Position numbers and translations under genes: made by a program. Shown here piece by piece: positions 44,352 to 57,114 of a stretch of 64,000 bases of DNA. The stretch spans positions 1,364,001 through 1,428,000 of the forward strand of contig JBBCBC010000043.1 of NCBI GenBank assembly GCA_037126765.1, given 5' to 3'. A model generated the notes under the pieces. It was not told the DNA's origin, did no database searches, and was given only the letters and a program-made list of their open reading frames with translations. Each line of letters opens with the position of its first letter. Within the stretch, counting starts at the first letter, position 1. This DNA comes from Stenogyne calaminthoides. Lineage: Eukaryota; Streptophyta; Magnoliopsida; Lamiales; Lamiaceae.

Positions 44352-46950
44352 CATCAACACTATATACATTAATAACATTGTCTGCCTTTAAGTTTTAAAC
44401 AAGGGAGTATATAAGTTATAAATATTTAAACAATTATAATGCTGTAAAAATAATTATAGTATTTTAAACATTATAGAACTTGTAATATAATGTTTATAGT
44501 GAAAAGAGACATTTACCTTTTTCTTTTGGAAAAATTATAAGTTAAAAAGACTTCGTCATTTGAGCTGCTCAATATTAGCATCAAGGATGATATATCTAGA
44601 TCATCGATTTTCAAATTATGAATAATTAAAAAATCTATTTGACTCAAATTCTGAATTCAAATAAATATCTCCATGCCAGAAGATATATCATCATATATAG
44701 TTTAATGACATTAAGATACATAATTTTTAACTGAAATATATATATTCTTATGAAACTGAGAGATGAAATTTATCTTATTTACCAATTAACAATATTATTT
44801 TAACGACTCTATAGCATCATATTATTTTAGTTTTATATACACTTCATAATTTATGTTTTGTATTACCAACTTGAGCATCAAAGTACTTACATGTGCTGTG
44901 GACTCACCGTCGTGTGTTTTATAAGCCTACATCGAACTAACTAAATGTAAACAAAATTAAAGACAATAATATTTATATAAAATAGTTCCTCGTATAAATT
45001 AGGGGTTTAAATTTTATGCAATTTCAGCCAATACTAATTTTTTATTAATATTAATTATTTCATTTAAAAATATTATATTATTATCTCACAAAACGATAGT
45101 TGTGAATTATTGTTAATGAGGAACCATGAAAAAGGGTTGGAACATTAAAAAAAAAAATAAAAGAAGAGGAAAAAATAACTATCATCATCACTGTACTGTA
45201 TCCCATTATAATATCCCACAGCCTTAAATTCTCCTCCAATTTTTCTCCTTCTACAAATGCTCTGTTTATCAATAGCTATAGTGGGACCCTTTTCTTAAAT
45301 ACTCGTCTCCCAAATTTCCAACCAAAATCCCTATTCAAATATCTAATTAAATTGGAATCTCAACAACCATAATACTTGGTCTAATAGATTTTTTTTTTCG
45401 ACACATATATATATAATCTATATAAATTGGGCCTTCCTACCATATGTCACATCATTTTTTCATGTTATCGATCGAACCACAAATACATTCTTCTCCAATC
45501 CAAGACGAGTGGTCAGTATGAGGTTAACACTCTCTACCTTCTCTCCAATCCAAGTGGGAGTGACAGAGTGACGCTAACACTCGCCGCTAACATCAACATT
45601 TTCGGTCATTACGATGCCTATACTAAAAATTTTATATTCACATTCTTCAAGATTCAAATTTTATAGACTACAGAGCATGGAGAACCCCATAAACCTCATT
45701 AAATCCCAGTAATAAAGGTGGGCACATGTCTTTAACCTGTGACTCTATTGGTCTGGTGAAAGGGTGCTCTAACTACTTGAGCTAGTTTTACTTTGACGGT
45801 TTATCAAATATTATATTCATTAAAAAACCCATTTTCAATATCTTGATAACATACATTAATACTAATAAATACTCTCTTCATTTAAAAAAATAAGTGATGT
45901 TTTTAGCCCCTTCAAACTAATTTCAATTGTCCCTCTTTAAATTTAGAAACATATTATAATTCTAATTTATCTTTATTAATTAACAAAAGGACAAACTTGT
46001 CATTATACATCATTTCTTAATTTTATCAATAAAAATTAAAGGAATACTTATTTTTAAATAGAGGGAGATTATATATATTATTGAGATGAAGACGTTATAA
46101 AACCTTATTAGGTTACTTGGATTAGTATAATTTTATTTTTATATGATCGTGATTTCAGATTAAATGTATGATTGCATAACTTCGCCCTACTAATAAATTA
46201 AATTATTAATTATTAATTATAAAATGTTAAAATTATATTTTTATTTAAAAATAATTAAAAGATAAATTGTAAAAATAACATATGCTATATCCCTTTATTA
46301 CATTTTATTAGTTTAAATAAAAAAATTTAAATAATTAAAATTATAATTTTAAAAAAAAAAATATTATAACGATATTTATGTAATTTTATATATATTATTT
46401 TAAAAATATAAATAATTTGTTGTGACGAAGCTATATCATCCTAACAAAAAATGCACGATATGTCAATATTTTTGATTTTAAGTCACGAAGATCAACATCC
46501 TCGTGACTTAATGAGACGTGAAAAGCCCATCTTATATCTGCGATAAAAGCTACATGTAAATAATCTTGTCGTAAAATATATTTGAATTCATCAATTACCT
46601 TTACATCTCTTAAAATATTATTGATCTTAAATTATGTCGAGTCTGCGTTGCGTGACAGCGCGTTTTTATCTGAAGTGTCTTCGTATTAAAAATGTATCAT
46701 ACCATTCAAAGACAATTTTCACATAACTCATCAACTATTAATATTTATATAAAACAATAATGTAAATAATGTTAATGATTAATATCAATCCTATAAAAGC
46801 AAAGCCCTAACACCTGCTAAAATATACACATTCTTCTGGCCTGGCCTTGCCTCCACCACCCTGAAAAAAAGAAAAGAACCTGCAAAAGAATCAAACACAG
46901 TTTTCAGTTTCCACCACTTTTTTCCTTTATAGCGATTCCAACCTAATTCG
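44352..46950. other. AT-rich intergenic DNA
   Basis: No genes are recognised. A Stowaway-like MITE lies at 45,870-46,070. The ORF at 46,791-47,054 on the minus strand overlaps and shadows the kinase pseudogene's start. Confidence 0.5.
45870..46070. mobile_element. Stowaway-like MITE, about 200 bp
   Basis: The left end TA-CTCTCTTCATTTAAAAAAATA and the right end TATTTTTAAATAGAGGGAGA are inverted with few mismatches. The TA at the right border is not clean. Confidence 0.6.
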
Positions 46951-46957
46951 TCAAAAA

Positions 46958-48991
46958 ATGTCTTCAAGGCAACCATTTTCGCCAAATCCAAGGCCAAAAA
47001 ACAAGCATAATTTACCTCGCAATGCAATCGCCGCTTCTCTAATTCTCTCTGCAATTCTGTATTTTTGTATACTATACTCTGGTATTCTTTAATTCGAGTC
47101 CAGAACCAGCCTTTGATGGAGCGTCGCCATTAAACAAGCTTCAAAGGGTTGATTACAGAGAGCTGAAAAGTGCAAATAATTTCAGCTCGAATTCAGGAAA
47201 TGGGCAAAGGGGTTCGGGCTCTGTTTTCAGGGGGTGAAGGATGGGGAGGTGGTGGCTGGCTTCTTGATTCGAATTCGTTTCAATGCGAGGTGGAATTCAG
47301 AATGAATTGAGAGTTCTTGGATGGCCTTCACCTCTGTTATTTCCTTTGGGTTTTGTTTTAGAAAAAGGAATAGGCTCCTAGTGTTTGAATATGCTAACAG
47401 AAGTTTGCAGAGTCTCTGTTTTTGATTCGAATAATGGGGTAAAGTAGTAATGATGTGGGGTTGAATTAGGTGGGAGGTATAGTGTAATTCTTGATATAGC
47501 TAGGCATTAGCTTTCTTGCATCTTGAATGTGAGCCTGCAATTATTCATGGTGATGTGAAGAACCCTAGCAATGTGTTTGTGATTCTGAGTTTAGAGTAGC
47601 TTTTCTGATTTTGGGCTTAACTCTGGAGTTGAAAGTTGAGGGTGAATTGGGAGGCTGATTTGTTTAGTCAAGAGTTTGGAAAAGTCCAGGTTGTGGAAGA
47701 GTCAAGATCTTTGAATTGAATCTGAAGTCATTAGGAAACACAGATAGGGACTCCGGTGAAGTCTGTAGGAATGATGGAGTGAATTTTGCAATGGCTTTGC
47801 AAGCATCTGCTTCATCTAAGAATAGTTGCAAGTTATCATAATGTGATGGGGTTAGCTATCAATTCTTCAAATTTCAACTTTAGTAGTAATGTGGTGGGAA
47901 TGATGGGGGTAAGTAAGTGCAAATTTGAAGGGAGTAGAGGTTGTCGGAGAAAGCGAAAATGGTGGGGAATGGAATAAATTTGTGCCTTATGGTAATCAGG
48001 TTAGAACGGTATAGATCATAATCAAAATTTAGATTGAAAGGATTGATGATGGTAATAAGGATAAAATGTGGGTGCAAAACAATGGGGAAGAATTTAATTG
48101 GTGGAGGCAAGATGGTAGTGGTAGTTATTAATGGGGTATGTTATAGGTGGATCCAGGAATTAATTTGCCCGTCAGTTTAATCCCGATTAGGATGAAGAAG
48201 GGGCGTCCGAAGTGAAAAGTGAATGAGAATCAAGTTAAAGTTGGGTTGAGTGTGTTGATAGTGGTGGTAAGAAGGAAAGATTAGAAAAGATGGAGGGGTT
48301 CGTGCGAATAAGCATGGAAGATGCCTGAATGGTGGAAAACATTTGGAAGAAATTAGCAAGAAGAATAAGAAGTCTTGTAGGCTTCAAGTATGGAGAAGAC
48401 AAGCGGTTTTCCAAAAGTGCCGCATTTTGGTTGGAAAATGCTTGAGTTTGAGAGGAGGCGAAAAGGATGATGCAGATGATCGGAGCGTGGAGTTTAGTTT
48501 TAGAAAGGTTATAGGAAGAATTATTGAATTCTCCTTCAATGTGGAGTAAGCGATGTTTTCAGTCGAGAGTTAAGTAACCTGACGAGCATAGGAGGGCGTT
48601 ATATTTGAAATCCAGGCTCATTCATCGGAAAGGGCGAAATATTTATGGCACGGTTTAAATTCATGATCCGTCTCCAGGAGGAGGCCGTTGCATGTGCTTC
48701 GCCAATGAGGCTCGAGAAAGCCAACACTTGATAAGCTGGTGTGAGCTTGGCTCCTTTCAGAGCGTCACTGAAGCTCGTTGATGAACGACTGAGAAGGTAC
48801 TGTAAGGTACAAGCGACGCCATTTTTGCTTGCTTGCAGAAAATGCCCGAGCTGAGGCGGATGTTGGAACGTTGTGAAAGAAGAAGATCTTGAAGGGCCCG
48901 AAAATGGGAATCGGCACTTCCGTTTGAGCTCTCGGCGTCTCGCCTCCCTGAGTGTTATAGCCGATCGAGACAAAGAGGAAAAACAATGTAG
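46958..48991 (+). pseudogene. Receptor-like serine/threonine kinase (At2g45590-type), broken by many indels
   Basis: The plus strand starts MSSRQPFSPNPRPKNKHNLP, followed by a membrane span (NAIAASLILSAILYFCILYS). Next come FDGASPLNKLQRVDYRELKS, the glycine loop GSGSVFRG (47,211-47,233), and QNELRVLG in the alphaC region. Further on are LLGF-like wording and LEKxRRLLVxEYANRSLQ, the catalytic loop IIHGDVK (47,546 on), FSDFGL (47,605 on), ALQASASSKNS, the long basic insert with KMPEWWK, and DVFSRELSNLTS. The C-lobe continues with SPMRLEKAN, LKLVDERL, LACRKCP and a PFELSASRLPE tail ending at 48,991. The order and single-exon layout match the At2g45590/At4g25390 group of membrane kinases with a large insert in the kinase domain. 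At least fifteen frame changes, mostly single-base losses, prevent any continuous reading. Expression or function is not expected unless these are assembly errors. Confidence 0.85.
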
Positions 48992-49279
48992 ATTCAGATT
49001 TTTGTTTTTAGAATCTGGTTGAATTAATTGATGGTGTATATTGCAGTGTGGATTAATGTAAATTAGGGTTGTTACTGCTTTTACTTTGTTTTAGGTAAAT
49101 ATATTGGAATCAAATTCTTTTTTTGTGACGAAGATTAGATATTCACAATTTTTCTTTTTATAAGGAAGATTAAAAATTTTCCCACCGTGCAACTGTTGGG
49201 ACAAATTATAAATCGTCGGGATATGTGCCAAGTAGTTGAGAGAGAGTCGGCATAGATCTTAAATTTTATGCAAAGAGTG

Positions 49280-49420
49280 AGAAATCTTTCAAGTATGATT
49301 ATTTTTACAAGTGAGAAAATGTAAAAGGGACACAGATTCTGCACAAAATTATTTCTTCTACAAGTGAAGAAATCTTGCAAGTATAGTTAGTTTACAAGTG
49401 TGAGAAAATGTAAAGGACAT
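49280..49420 (+). repeat. Imperfect direct repeat, two units of about 52 bp
   Basis: GAAATCTTTCAAGTATGATT...ACAAGTGAGAAAATGTAAAAGG recurs about 88 bp later as GAAATCTTGCAAGTATAGTT...GTGAGAAAATGTAAAGG. Confidence 0.7.
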
Positions 49421-51060
49421 GAGCACAAAGGAAGTATTAATTGAAATAAGATCTGCTTGAGTAGTTGGACGTATTTAATTTTACAAACAATGATCTCAAT
49501 TAAATACTAGCCTAATTTAACATCTTTAGGAATTACCTTGGTTCACCTAAAATATTTCATTAAATAAACATGTCGATATTACTGCATCTGATGTTATATA
49601 TCAAAATTATGATTTTAATTAGAACTTTTTAATTTTTGTGAAATTAAAAGGTTGGTGAATTAGACAAACAGTTGTGGGTCTTATGGGCGCCGCCGCGTCA
49701 CATGCATTACAGACCAATTTATGTAACCCGTGAGGAACTTCCAAATTCTTTTTCCTTCGCCCATAACAAACCATATTCTTATGCTAGTCTTGTAATTCTT
49801 GTCACGTTTAATTTTAGCAGTCGTTACGATGGTGGATGAAGCAAGTTGTTCGGTTTGGATTTGATGTGTTCGAGAATAATAGAGAATATGTGTGTGTAGC
49901 CAGTGTTTGGATTCATCAACATAAAGTGTGTGATAAATTAGAGATCCTGCTTTTTTTCCTCTTTTTCACAGCTGTCTGTAAATGATGATTGAATATTTTT
50001 TTTCGTCTTTGGTTTTTATCATGTAATGCGCAGCTCTTCTTCGTATGGTAACGCCTCTTTTTGTCATGTAGTAGTAACCAATTTATTCTTCGTCTGTAAT
50101 TTTTAATTTGAGGATTTCTTTTTCACGCTTAGTTTTATTTATGTAAGTAACACTTTTTTCTAAATATGGTAACATTCTTTTTATTCGTATTAACCGCAAA
50201 TTATTGCTAAATCCAATTTTTGAATTTGTGGTTTTTCTTCCGCTTATCTTGGTTTTTATTTATATAGTATACGTTTTTCTTCATATAAAGTAGCTGCGTT
50301 TTTCTTCATAATGTAACACTTTTTGTTCGTATAGTAACCGTATTTTTTTAGTAATATATAACACTTTATTAAGTATATAAATCGTATCTTGTCATAATCT
50401 CGTATGTTACCATGTGACTTCATCTAAATATATTACGATATATTTAATTAAAATATGAAAATTTTCAATATAACAATGTAGTAACACTTATATATAGATG
50501 TAGTAACACTGCATAAAAAATGTATTCGTTATGAATATTTATGTATTCGATATGTTTAATTACGATATTACGTAAAATATGAAGTTTTCACGATATATAT
50601 GATGTAAATGCTTGTATGTATAGATGTAGTAACGCACAAAATTGACAAAAAATAAAAAAAGATTGTAATGACCGATAGGGTATGGGCTGCGATAAAATAC
50701 GACAACAACAAACACCGAACCAGCTAATTCTGTGGCGTATTTAGTAAACATATTAACCTATAAATCGTATCACCCATTTCTTGGCAAACCCTAAAGCCCT
50801 TTGTCTAGCCCATAGCGCTCACTTGCGCACTTAAGCCCGTAATTTTGAAGTATATTTTATCTTATTTATATTGTATTGCACATAACGTTAGTGTCTGATA
50901 TTTCATATATGAACTTTTCTGCAAATTCTCTCACTATTGGGGAACAAAATTATTTTTGAATCTACATTTCAAAACCTAACAAAACAAATCGGCATTTAAA
51001 GGGAGAAAAATGTTTTAAACAAACTTGATTGTTTAAATGTTTTTCAATCTTATTAGCTCC

Positions 51061-51065
<5 letters not shown>

Positions 51066-51099
<34 letters not shown>
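51066..51099. repeat. (TA)n microsatellite
   Basis: About 17 uninterrupted TA dinucleotides. Confidence 0.95.
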
Positions 51100-51102
<3 letters not shown>

Positions 51103-53005
51103 TGAAAAAACTGCAGATTACAAGGGAAAAACCATAAAAATTATGGAAAAAATGATCAAAAAATAAAGATCTACGTCAAGGTAAGATCATTACTGCCTGT
51201 TATGAAATTACAAAAATAAAAAATACATTCCGAAAAATTCAAGGCAATATTAATGGATATACCATGGATTGGCATTATAAAACAAGTCCTTGATAGAGTT
51301 AGGACCTTGAGCGAATATCTCTTCAAAAAGTGTTGAAAATTTCCCAGGAACATCTAATTAATCTACAAATGAAGTCTTGAATTAGGTTTTCTCAGAATTA
51401 TATGAATAATCCGAAGACCTAATTTAAATAAAAAATATCTGAATTATTCTTTTTCTGAAACAAAAACGCGGCAAAAAAAAACTAAATATGAGTCAAAACA
51501 TTGCACAAGTAAAAAACTGATGATGGGTATGTATCAAAATGGTATGCACAGTTATTTGTCTTACAAATTGATCTGAAATGAAACCGATGATATCTTGGGG
51601 TGAAGATATTTTTTAAAGTTTTCGTAATGGTATGATAGATTCTTTAGAGTTCAAATTCAACGAAACAAAATTGAAAATATTCTAATTGTCTTGAAAAAAT
51701 TACACTCTAATTAAGAATATTGCTTCCGCAGGACCATCGGAAAAAAGTGTATTGTAAAATTCTTGCTAATCTTCGCGAAGTCTCTCCAAAATTTCTTCTG
51801 AGCGACCAAGAAAGGAAATTATTATTATGAAAAATATTCCTCTTAAGGATTGATATAAAAAGAGTAAATACGAAATAGGAGCAGATGGAAATAAAATGAA
51901 AATTCAAACTTTTCAGCAATCTAAATATATCGAGGATTTTCCTTGGGATGATTTCCATCTCATAATGACAGGATATTATTTACAAATATGGGCTCCTCTT
52001 AATTTGTAGTTTTACTCGCTACACAGAAGAAAAGAGAGATTCGTTGGATTATCAAATATATTAAAAAGCTCTTTGGTGGTATCTTTCCATACGGAATTTC
52101 TCTCAAGGGATCTGGAACAATGAAGATAGTCTCTCAATTGATGAAACACGAGGAGACATCTAAAACGAAAAAGAAATTTGGTTGACCATTAATATTAAAA
52201 AAGCGTCATTAGTGCGACAATCTGTGATAATTTTCAATGTATTTTTCTTTTTATTTTTTTTGTAGGCCACGAATATCTTTTGGCATTTTTTCTTTTGCTA
52301 CTACAAAACTTTTTAGCTAACGATTATTATTTTTTGTTTTGATAGTACAAATAGATTATATTCGTTTATATAATAACCAAGGTTTTTCATTAAAAAAACC
52401 ACCAACAATTTTAGAAATAATATGTCCAGTGTTAAGCCTTGTTGTAAAGCAATTTTTTTTTTTTAAGTTTCACCAGAAATCTAATTAACTCTCTACCACT
52501 TGATTTATAATATAACCTTATTTTGTATATTGAAAAAATCAGAAAATCAAAAAATAAATGCATAAATCCATTCTATAGTGGTGTACTTTCTTTGTTAATA
52601 GGTTTTTTCTTCTCTCTTCTAAATTTAGATTCTATCTTTGTTTTCACTTTCATGTTTGATCTATCTCCTTGTTTGTTTTTATTTTTTCTTTTAGATTTAA
52701 TGTGTACCAAAGTCTTAAATCTTAAAAAAACACACCCCTTATAATAATAGTATTGTAAGATTATAACTAAAATTAAAGAACTCAACTTTATAAAGATTAA
52801 AGACTAGGTTATTAGTCCTTTTTTTTCAAAAAAAAAATATTATAGCTCAAATGCAAAACGATAACTATCGAGAAAGAAGCGTCACATGACAGGTTGAAGA
52901 CTCGGCCAATAAGGATTTGGAAATGACCCAAACGCTCTAACAAAATGATGAGCAAAAACCATTGACTTTTTTGTAGATAAGAAAAATCGGCGAATCATTA
53001 TCTTA

Positions 53006-53270
53006 CCATTTGGATGGATGATTAAATCGTGGATTTCACATACAAATCACTTATTCCAATAATTTATAAATATTTAGATTTGAGAGTTCAGTTTAAAAAT
53101 GAGGGATTTCCAAATTCTCATCAAATCGTTTTTGAAATCCTCCTCTCTACCCACTCTCTCTCCCCCCTTCACTCTCTTCCATTCTCTTCATCTAAGATTT
53201 TAGAATCCAATTTGAAATTAATGATTTGTTATTATTAAATCATGGATTTCAAATCTATCCATCCAAATGG
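53006..53270. mobile_element. Short TIR MITE, about 265 bp
   Basis: The ends are CCATTTGGATGGAT and its exact inverse ATCCATCCAAATGG, with further inverted similarity around ATCATGGATTTCA. The interior is pyrimidine-rich (CTCTCTCCCCCCTTCACTCT). No certain target duplication is seen, so the superfamily is undecided. Confidence 0.65.
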
Positions 53271-55086
53271 AATCCCTTGTTTTAGTATCTTTTACAAGTT
53301 ATCTTCTATCATCTACACTAAGTCACCCCAACTATTGATTCTCATTTCAACCACGATCCACCACTACTCTTTATATGCGGTCAGCGCCACTTTCTCTGAT
53401 GCGATTTTGGAGGCCTATGTTATAAAAACATGACACCAAAGAAATGTCTTCTGAAGACAACACAAATAAGAACAAAATCGAGAGACTTTCTTAACTAAGA
53501 GAGAGAAAATGAAAAGACTCTCAACTCTAAAAATAAAATGAGAGCTCCGAATAAGGAGAGAAATTAAAAGTACACTTACGATCCGAAAAGCGGTGAGCGG
53601 CAAAATAATATAATCCGTCAGCGAAACCATAGACGACTGGGATCTTAAACCTACAAAATTTTTTTACCCTTTTTTTAGCATGCCTATCCATGGCCAGAAT
53701 TTGTGAAAAATTGGCGAAAAATAAATTTAGTAGTTTATGGCTACAAAATATGTATTTAAAAATAATTTGATAGTTTGGGTGAAAAAATTAGCAACTATTA
53801 ATATAGTGGATTTTTTGAAATTATATAAAGTGGATATAGTGCAATGAAAATATCAACAAAGATACATTTTAACAAGGCTCAAGTTATAATGAGAGCATTA
53901 ATTTAGTCGAATATCAAACTAAATTACCATTAATTAAATTGAACAATATTAATTATATGCTTAAGCCATTATCATATACTTTGAGACCTAAATTGGACGA
54001 CGTTGCATAAGTGGTGGCTATTGGGCATGAGTTAGGTATGCCCAATTTAGTTATTTGTGATATGTGGTGGAATCTGATGTCAAGTTTGTCATTTTTTTTT
54101 TTCTCCATCCAAGTATGATCTCAATTATTAATTTGGGTGATATATTTCACAATATTTTTGCTTACAAAAGTGTTTGATCGTGTGTCTTTTTTGGACTGAA
54201 GATGGCAATAGACAATAGTGTTGCTCACTTTTTACTTCTGCCATGAATAAATCTTATTTTTTAATTAAGTGTCGTTTTAAAACTTATTAGGGTGGCAATG
54301 TAGTATAATTTAGTAGGTTATAAAAATGTGTTGGAATAAATGAGAAGGGCGAAGCTTGCGTGAAGGCGAACGTAATTAGAGACGTTGAGCGCTGGGAGGA
54401 GGGGAGGGTGTTGTTGATTGTCTTGGTTGTCTGTTTCACTTAGTGTATGAAATAGTTATGCCATCTGAGTTTTTATCTAAATAAAATTGGCCAAAGATAA
54501 TTGAATTAAATAATATAAAAAGCTTGGTTTATGGAGATCAGTGATTACTCTTTTCTTCTAATTCTGCTTTATTTTCATTCCATATTCTAGACTCTTGTTT
54601 AGCTATTATTGAAGCCGTGCTCAGGCTTTGTTATGACAACTGGCAAAACTTGAATTCGAGATGAAATAAACAAGTTTAGTTGGATCTTTCTTTAAAAGAT
54701 CTATCTGTCATTCATGCCTTTATTGTTTAAATTATAGAGTTTAAACTAAATTTATCAATATATAAACTTAATTACTGGGTTATAATCAATACACACACAT
54801 ATATAATTTACAACTTTTGTTCAACACATTTCTAAAATTTTAATTACTTTTTTATTTTAACAGGAAATTTTTAAAACTACCTGCCATCAACGTAAAAGAA
54901 AAAGAAAATTACGTCACTTCAAATAATAATTATAAATTAAACCACAAATCGCATATAAGATTAATATTTTAAAAAAATCATTTTCCAAAATGAGAAGTAA
55001 ATAAATCAATGATAAAAAAAAAAAAACCTAAAGTAATCGCCTTATCCAAAACAAAACACTAGAAACACTACCACACAAACACTATA

Positions 55087-55713
55087 CTAGATCCACCCAG
55101 ATCCAACCCAAAACAAGACAAACACACACCCAAAACAACCGCAGCAAGATCCCACCACGCGCCGCCTACCAGCAGAAGAGTCGGCCGCCATGGAGGAGCT
55201 TGGCGGCGAAAAACAGGTGGTTAAAGAACAGAGACTTTCATACCGGAAAAGCAACCGCCAGTCCCGCAAATGAAATAATACCTCTTGGCCTTATCCAGCA
55301 GAATAAGTCTTTGCCGCTGCTCAATTGCCCGTCGCGCCGTCATCGTACAGTTATCATGCCCCGTCTCGTTCACTTGGGTTGTTGTACTGGTTTCTCTGGT
55401 ACCTAAATGCTGCGAAAACGGAAAATCGAAATCTGACCCATGCAAGAAAATTGACATATAATTATAACAACATTATATTATGCAGGTAGTTTTTTAATAA
55501 AAGTCTTTAATGACAGGAAAGAAACGCGAGTGATTACAGATGGTCGCGCCGACGTAGAAGGTTTGGTTGTTGGCCCAGAGATTGTAGTTGATGCCAGGGT
55601 TCAGCCCTTGTTGACGCCGACAATGTGGTCAGTGGCGGCGGCGGAGGAGAAGGAGGAGGAGGTGGACGGCGGCGGCGGTGTACGCAGTTGGTGGGTGTAA
55701 TGGCCAATGAGCT
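55087..55713 (-). pseudogene. Phytocyanin (early-nodulin-like / lamin-like) pseudogene
   Basis: On the minus strand, TDHIVGVNKG, NPGINYNLWANNQTFYVG (about 55,540-55,640) is the start of a plastocyanin-like domain. A GT...CAG intron of about 100 bp follows at the usual phytocyanin position. Exon 2 gives ISFRF, YQRNQYNN, VNETGHDNCTM, then LLDKAKRYYFICGTGGCFSG and MKVSV. The tail is proline/serine-rich and hydrophobic (SSSMAADSSAG...CCGCFGCVFVLFWVG), like a GPI-anchor signal, ending at 55,087. Phytocyanins are secreted, membrane-anchored proteins; the lamin-like group lacks full copper ligands. Frame changes occur around YQRNQ, after NCTM and before the tail, and a stop follows KVSVL. The signal peptide is not clearly seen. 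Confidence 0.7.
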
Positions 55714-55759
55714 AGGGAGGGGTGGGGGTACTATTAAGGTGTGAGAATTGGATATATTA

Positions 55760-57110
55760 TTACTGCTGAATCAACGGTAACATTTTACACAACGGATCCA
55801 TGGAATTGGAAGGTGTGATGGGTGACATGGCCACTTTAATAATTTTATTACTATATATAATATTTAATGAGAATACATATATATATTTCTCACCCTATGT
55901 CGATTGATTTTGTAAGGATTAAATTGAAAAATTCACCAGCCTTGGTGAATCTTTAGTACTGCATCACGCTGGAAATTAATAACAAAATCATCTAATTTCG
56001 TCTCTAATTATATTTGCCACCACTGATATTAGATGCACTTTAATGAAGCCATATGATGTCCATAATTTCCATCTCTAATTTTTTTTTTTTTTTTTAACGT
56101 AGGTGGGGTGATTTACTCCGGGCGAGGTTACTTGTTCTGCATGTCCAAGATTTAATCTCAACTGCGCCAAGAAAAAAATAGAAGAAACATCTGATCCCAT
56201 GGCTCAGGGCCAATATATCTGATCTTTCACTCCATCTTATTTTTAATTGTCAAGTTCTTTGCAAACCGATGATTAAAAAAAGAGGAGATAATAATATTAA
56301 ATGGTGTAAAAGTGGTAAATGTAGAGTTTGATGGAGAAATATAATATTAAATAGTGTATGAAAGTGGGTTTGGTGGAGATAAATAATAGTATTAAATAGT
56401 ATTGAAAAGTTATTTTATTTCCTTTTGAAAATGGGCAGAACCAAAATTAAGACAGTTATTTACGAGGAAAATTGGTTGTCATGGTAGGGAACGAGAGAAG
56501 TAGTAATGTTTAAATAGAGCTCAACTCTTACAGGTACAGGTCGTTATGATTACGAGTTTGATGTGTAATTGGCTCCAGCCAGTAACGATAATATCTATAT
56601 CAAAACTAGTGGCTCATTTCTTAAGTAACGTGAAACGTGAAAGGACCGTAGAATATTATAAATAATGGTTTATCATTTTTGTGGATTATTCTTTATGTTA
56701 GTAATAGTAAAATAGATAGTTTTTATCTTGTAAGCACTGAATGTAGTCTTCTGGGAGGCGGGTAAACAAAATAAATTATTCTTGCTTTTTAAAACTGCGT
56801 TTTTTTTTCATTGTATTATCGCGCGGAATAAAATAGAAGCGCGGTCTACAATCTAATTCCGCATAATAAATATGAATTCACGTCATGGTCATGCCGTTTT
56901 AAAAAATAACGGGATGAACCCTTTAACTCTTGTCGGTTGCCGATGGTCTAATTATGAAATTTGGGTGATTTGTTGTGCGCTATGTCTGGAAAAGGACTAA
57001 ATCGTTTTGTTTTGTTGATTAAGTAAATATTCTTCCATTTTTTTATCATTTTGGTAATTCAATGGATGCTACATGTTCTGATTGTTCATTAGAGAATTAT
57101 CGGCACTGCG
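55760..57110. other. Intergenic DNA
   Basis: No gene is seen. AATATTAAATAGT-type motifs recur three times at 56,295-56,405. CAATCTAATTCCGCATAATA at 56,850 recurs at 57,165, linking this flank to the tandem duplication that follows. Confidence 0.5.
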
Positions 57111-57114
57111 AAAA

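Larger units (their letters stand above)
48992..55086. other. Gene-free AT-rich DNA
   Basis: Contents: two tandem units of about 52 bp at 49,280-49,420, a 50,120-50,640 stretch where (T)AGTAACAC-like motifs recur, a (TA)n run at 51,066-51,099, and a TIR MITE at 53,006-53,270. ORFs here match no family. The 51,110-52,180 stretch has slightly higher complexity and may be an old retroelement, but I could not identify a domain. Confidence 0.5.

Noticed and set aside
43647..44378. Two long ORFs (241 and 230 codons) on opposite strands
   Set aside because: They consist mostly of the 500-N gap translated as unknown residues, and the flanking few dozen codons match nothing.
46791..47054. Minus-strand ORF with basic, tryptophan-rich text
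   Set aside because: It overlaps the kinase start in antisense and matches no family I know.
48599..48973. Minus-strand ORF of 124 codons
   Set aside because: It lies antisense to the C-terminal part of the kinase pseudogene, whose plus-strand reading is clearly the real one.
51110..52180. Possible endogenous pararetrovirus or retroelement coding region
   Set aside because: Composition is suggestive of an old element, but no conserved RT, protease or coat motif could be read in any frame.
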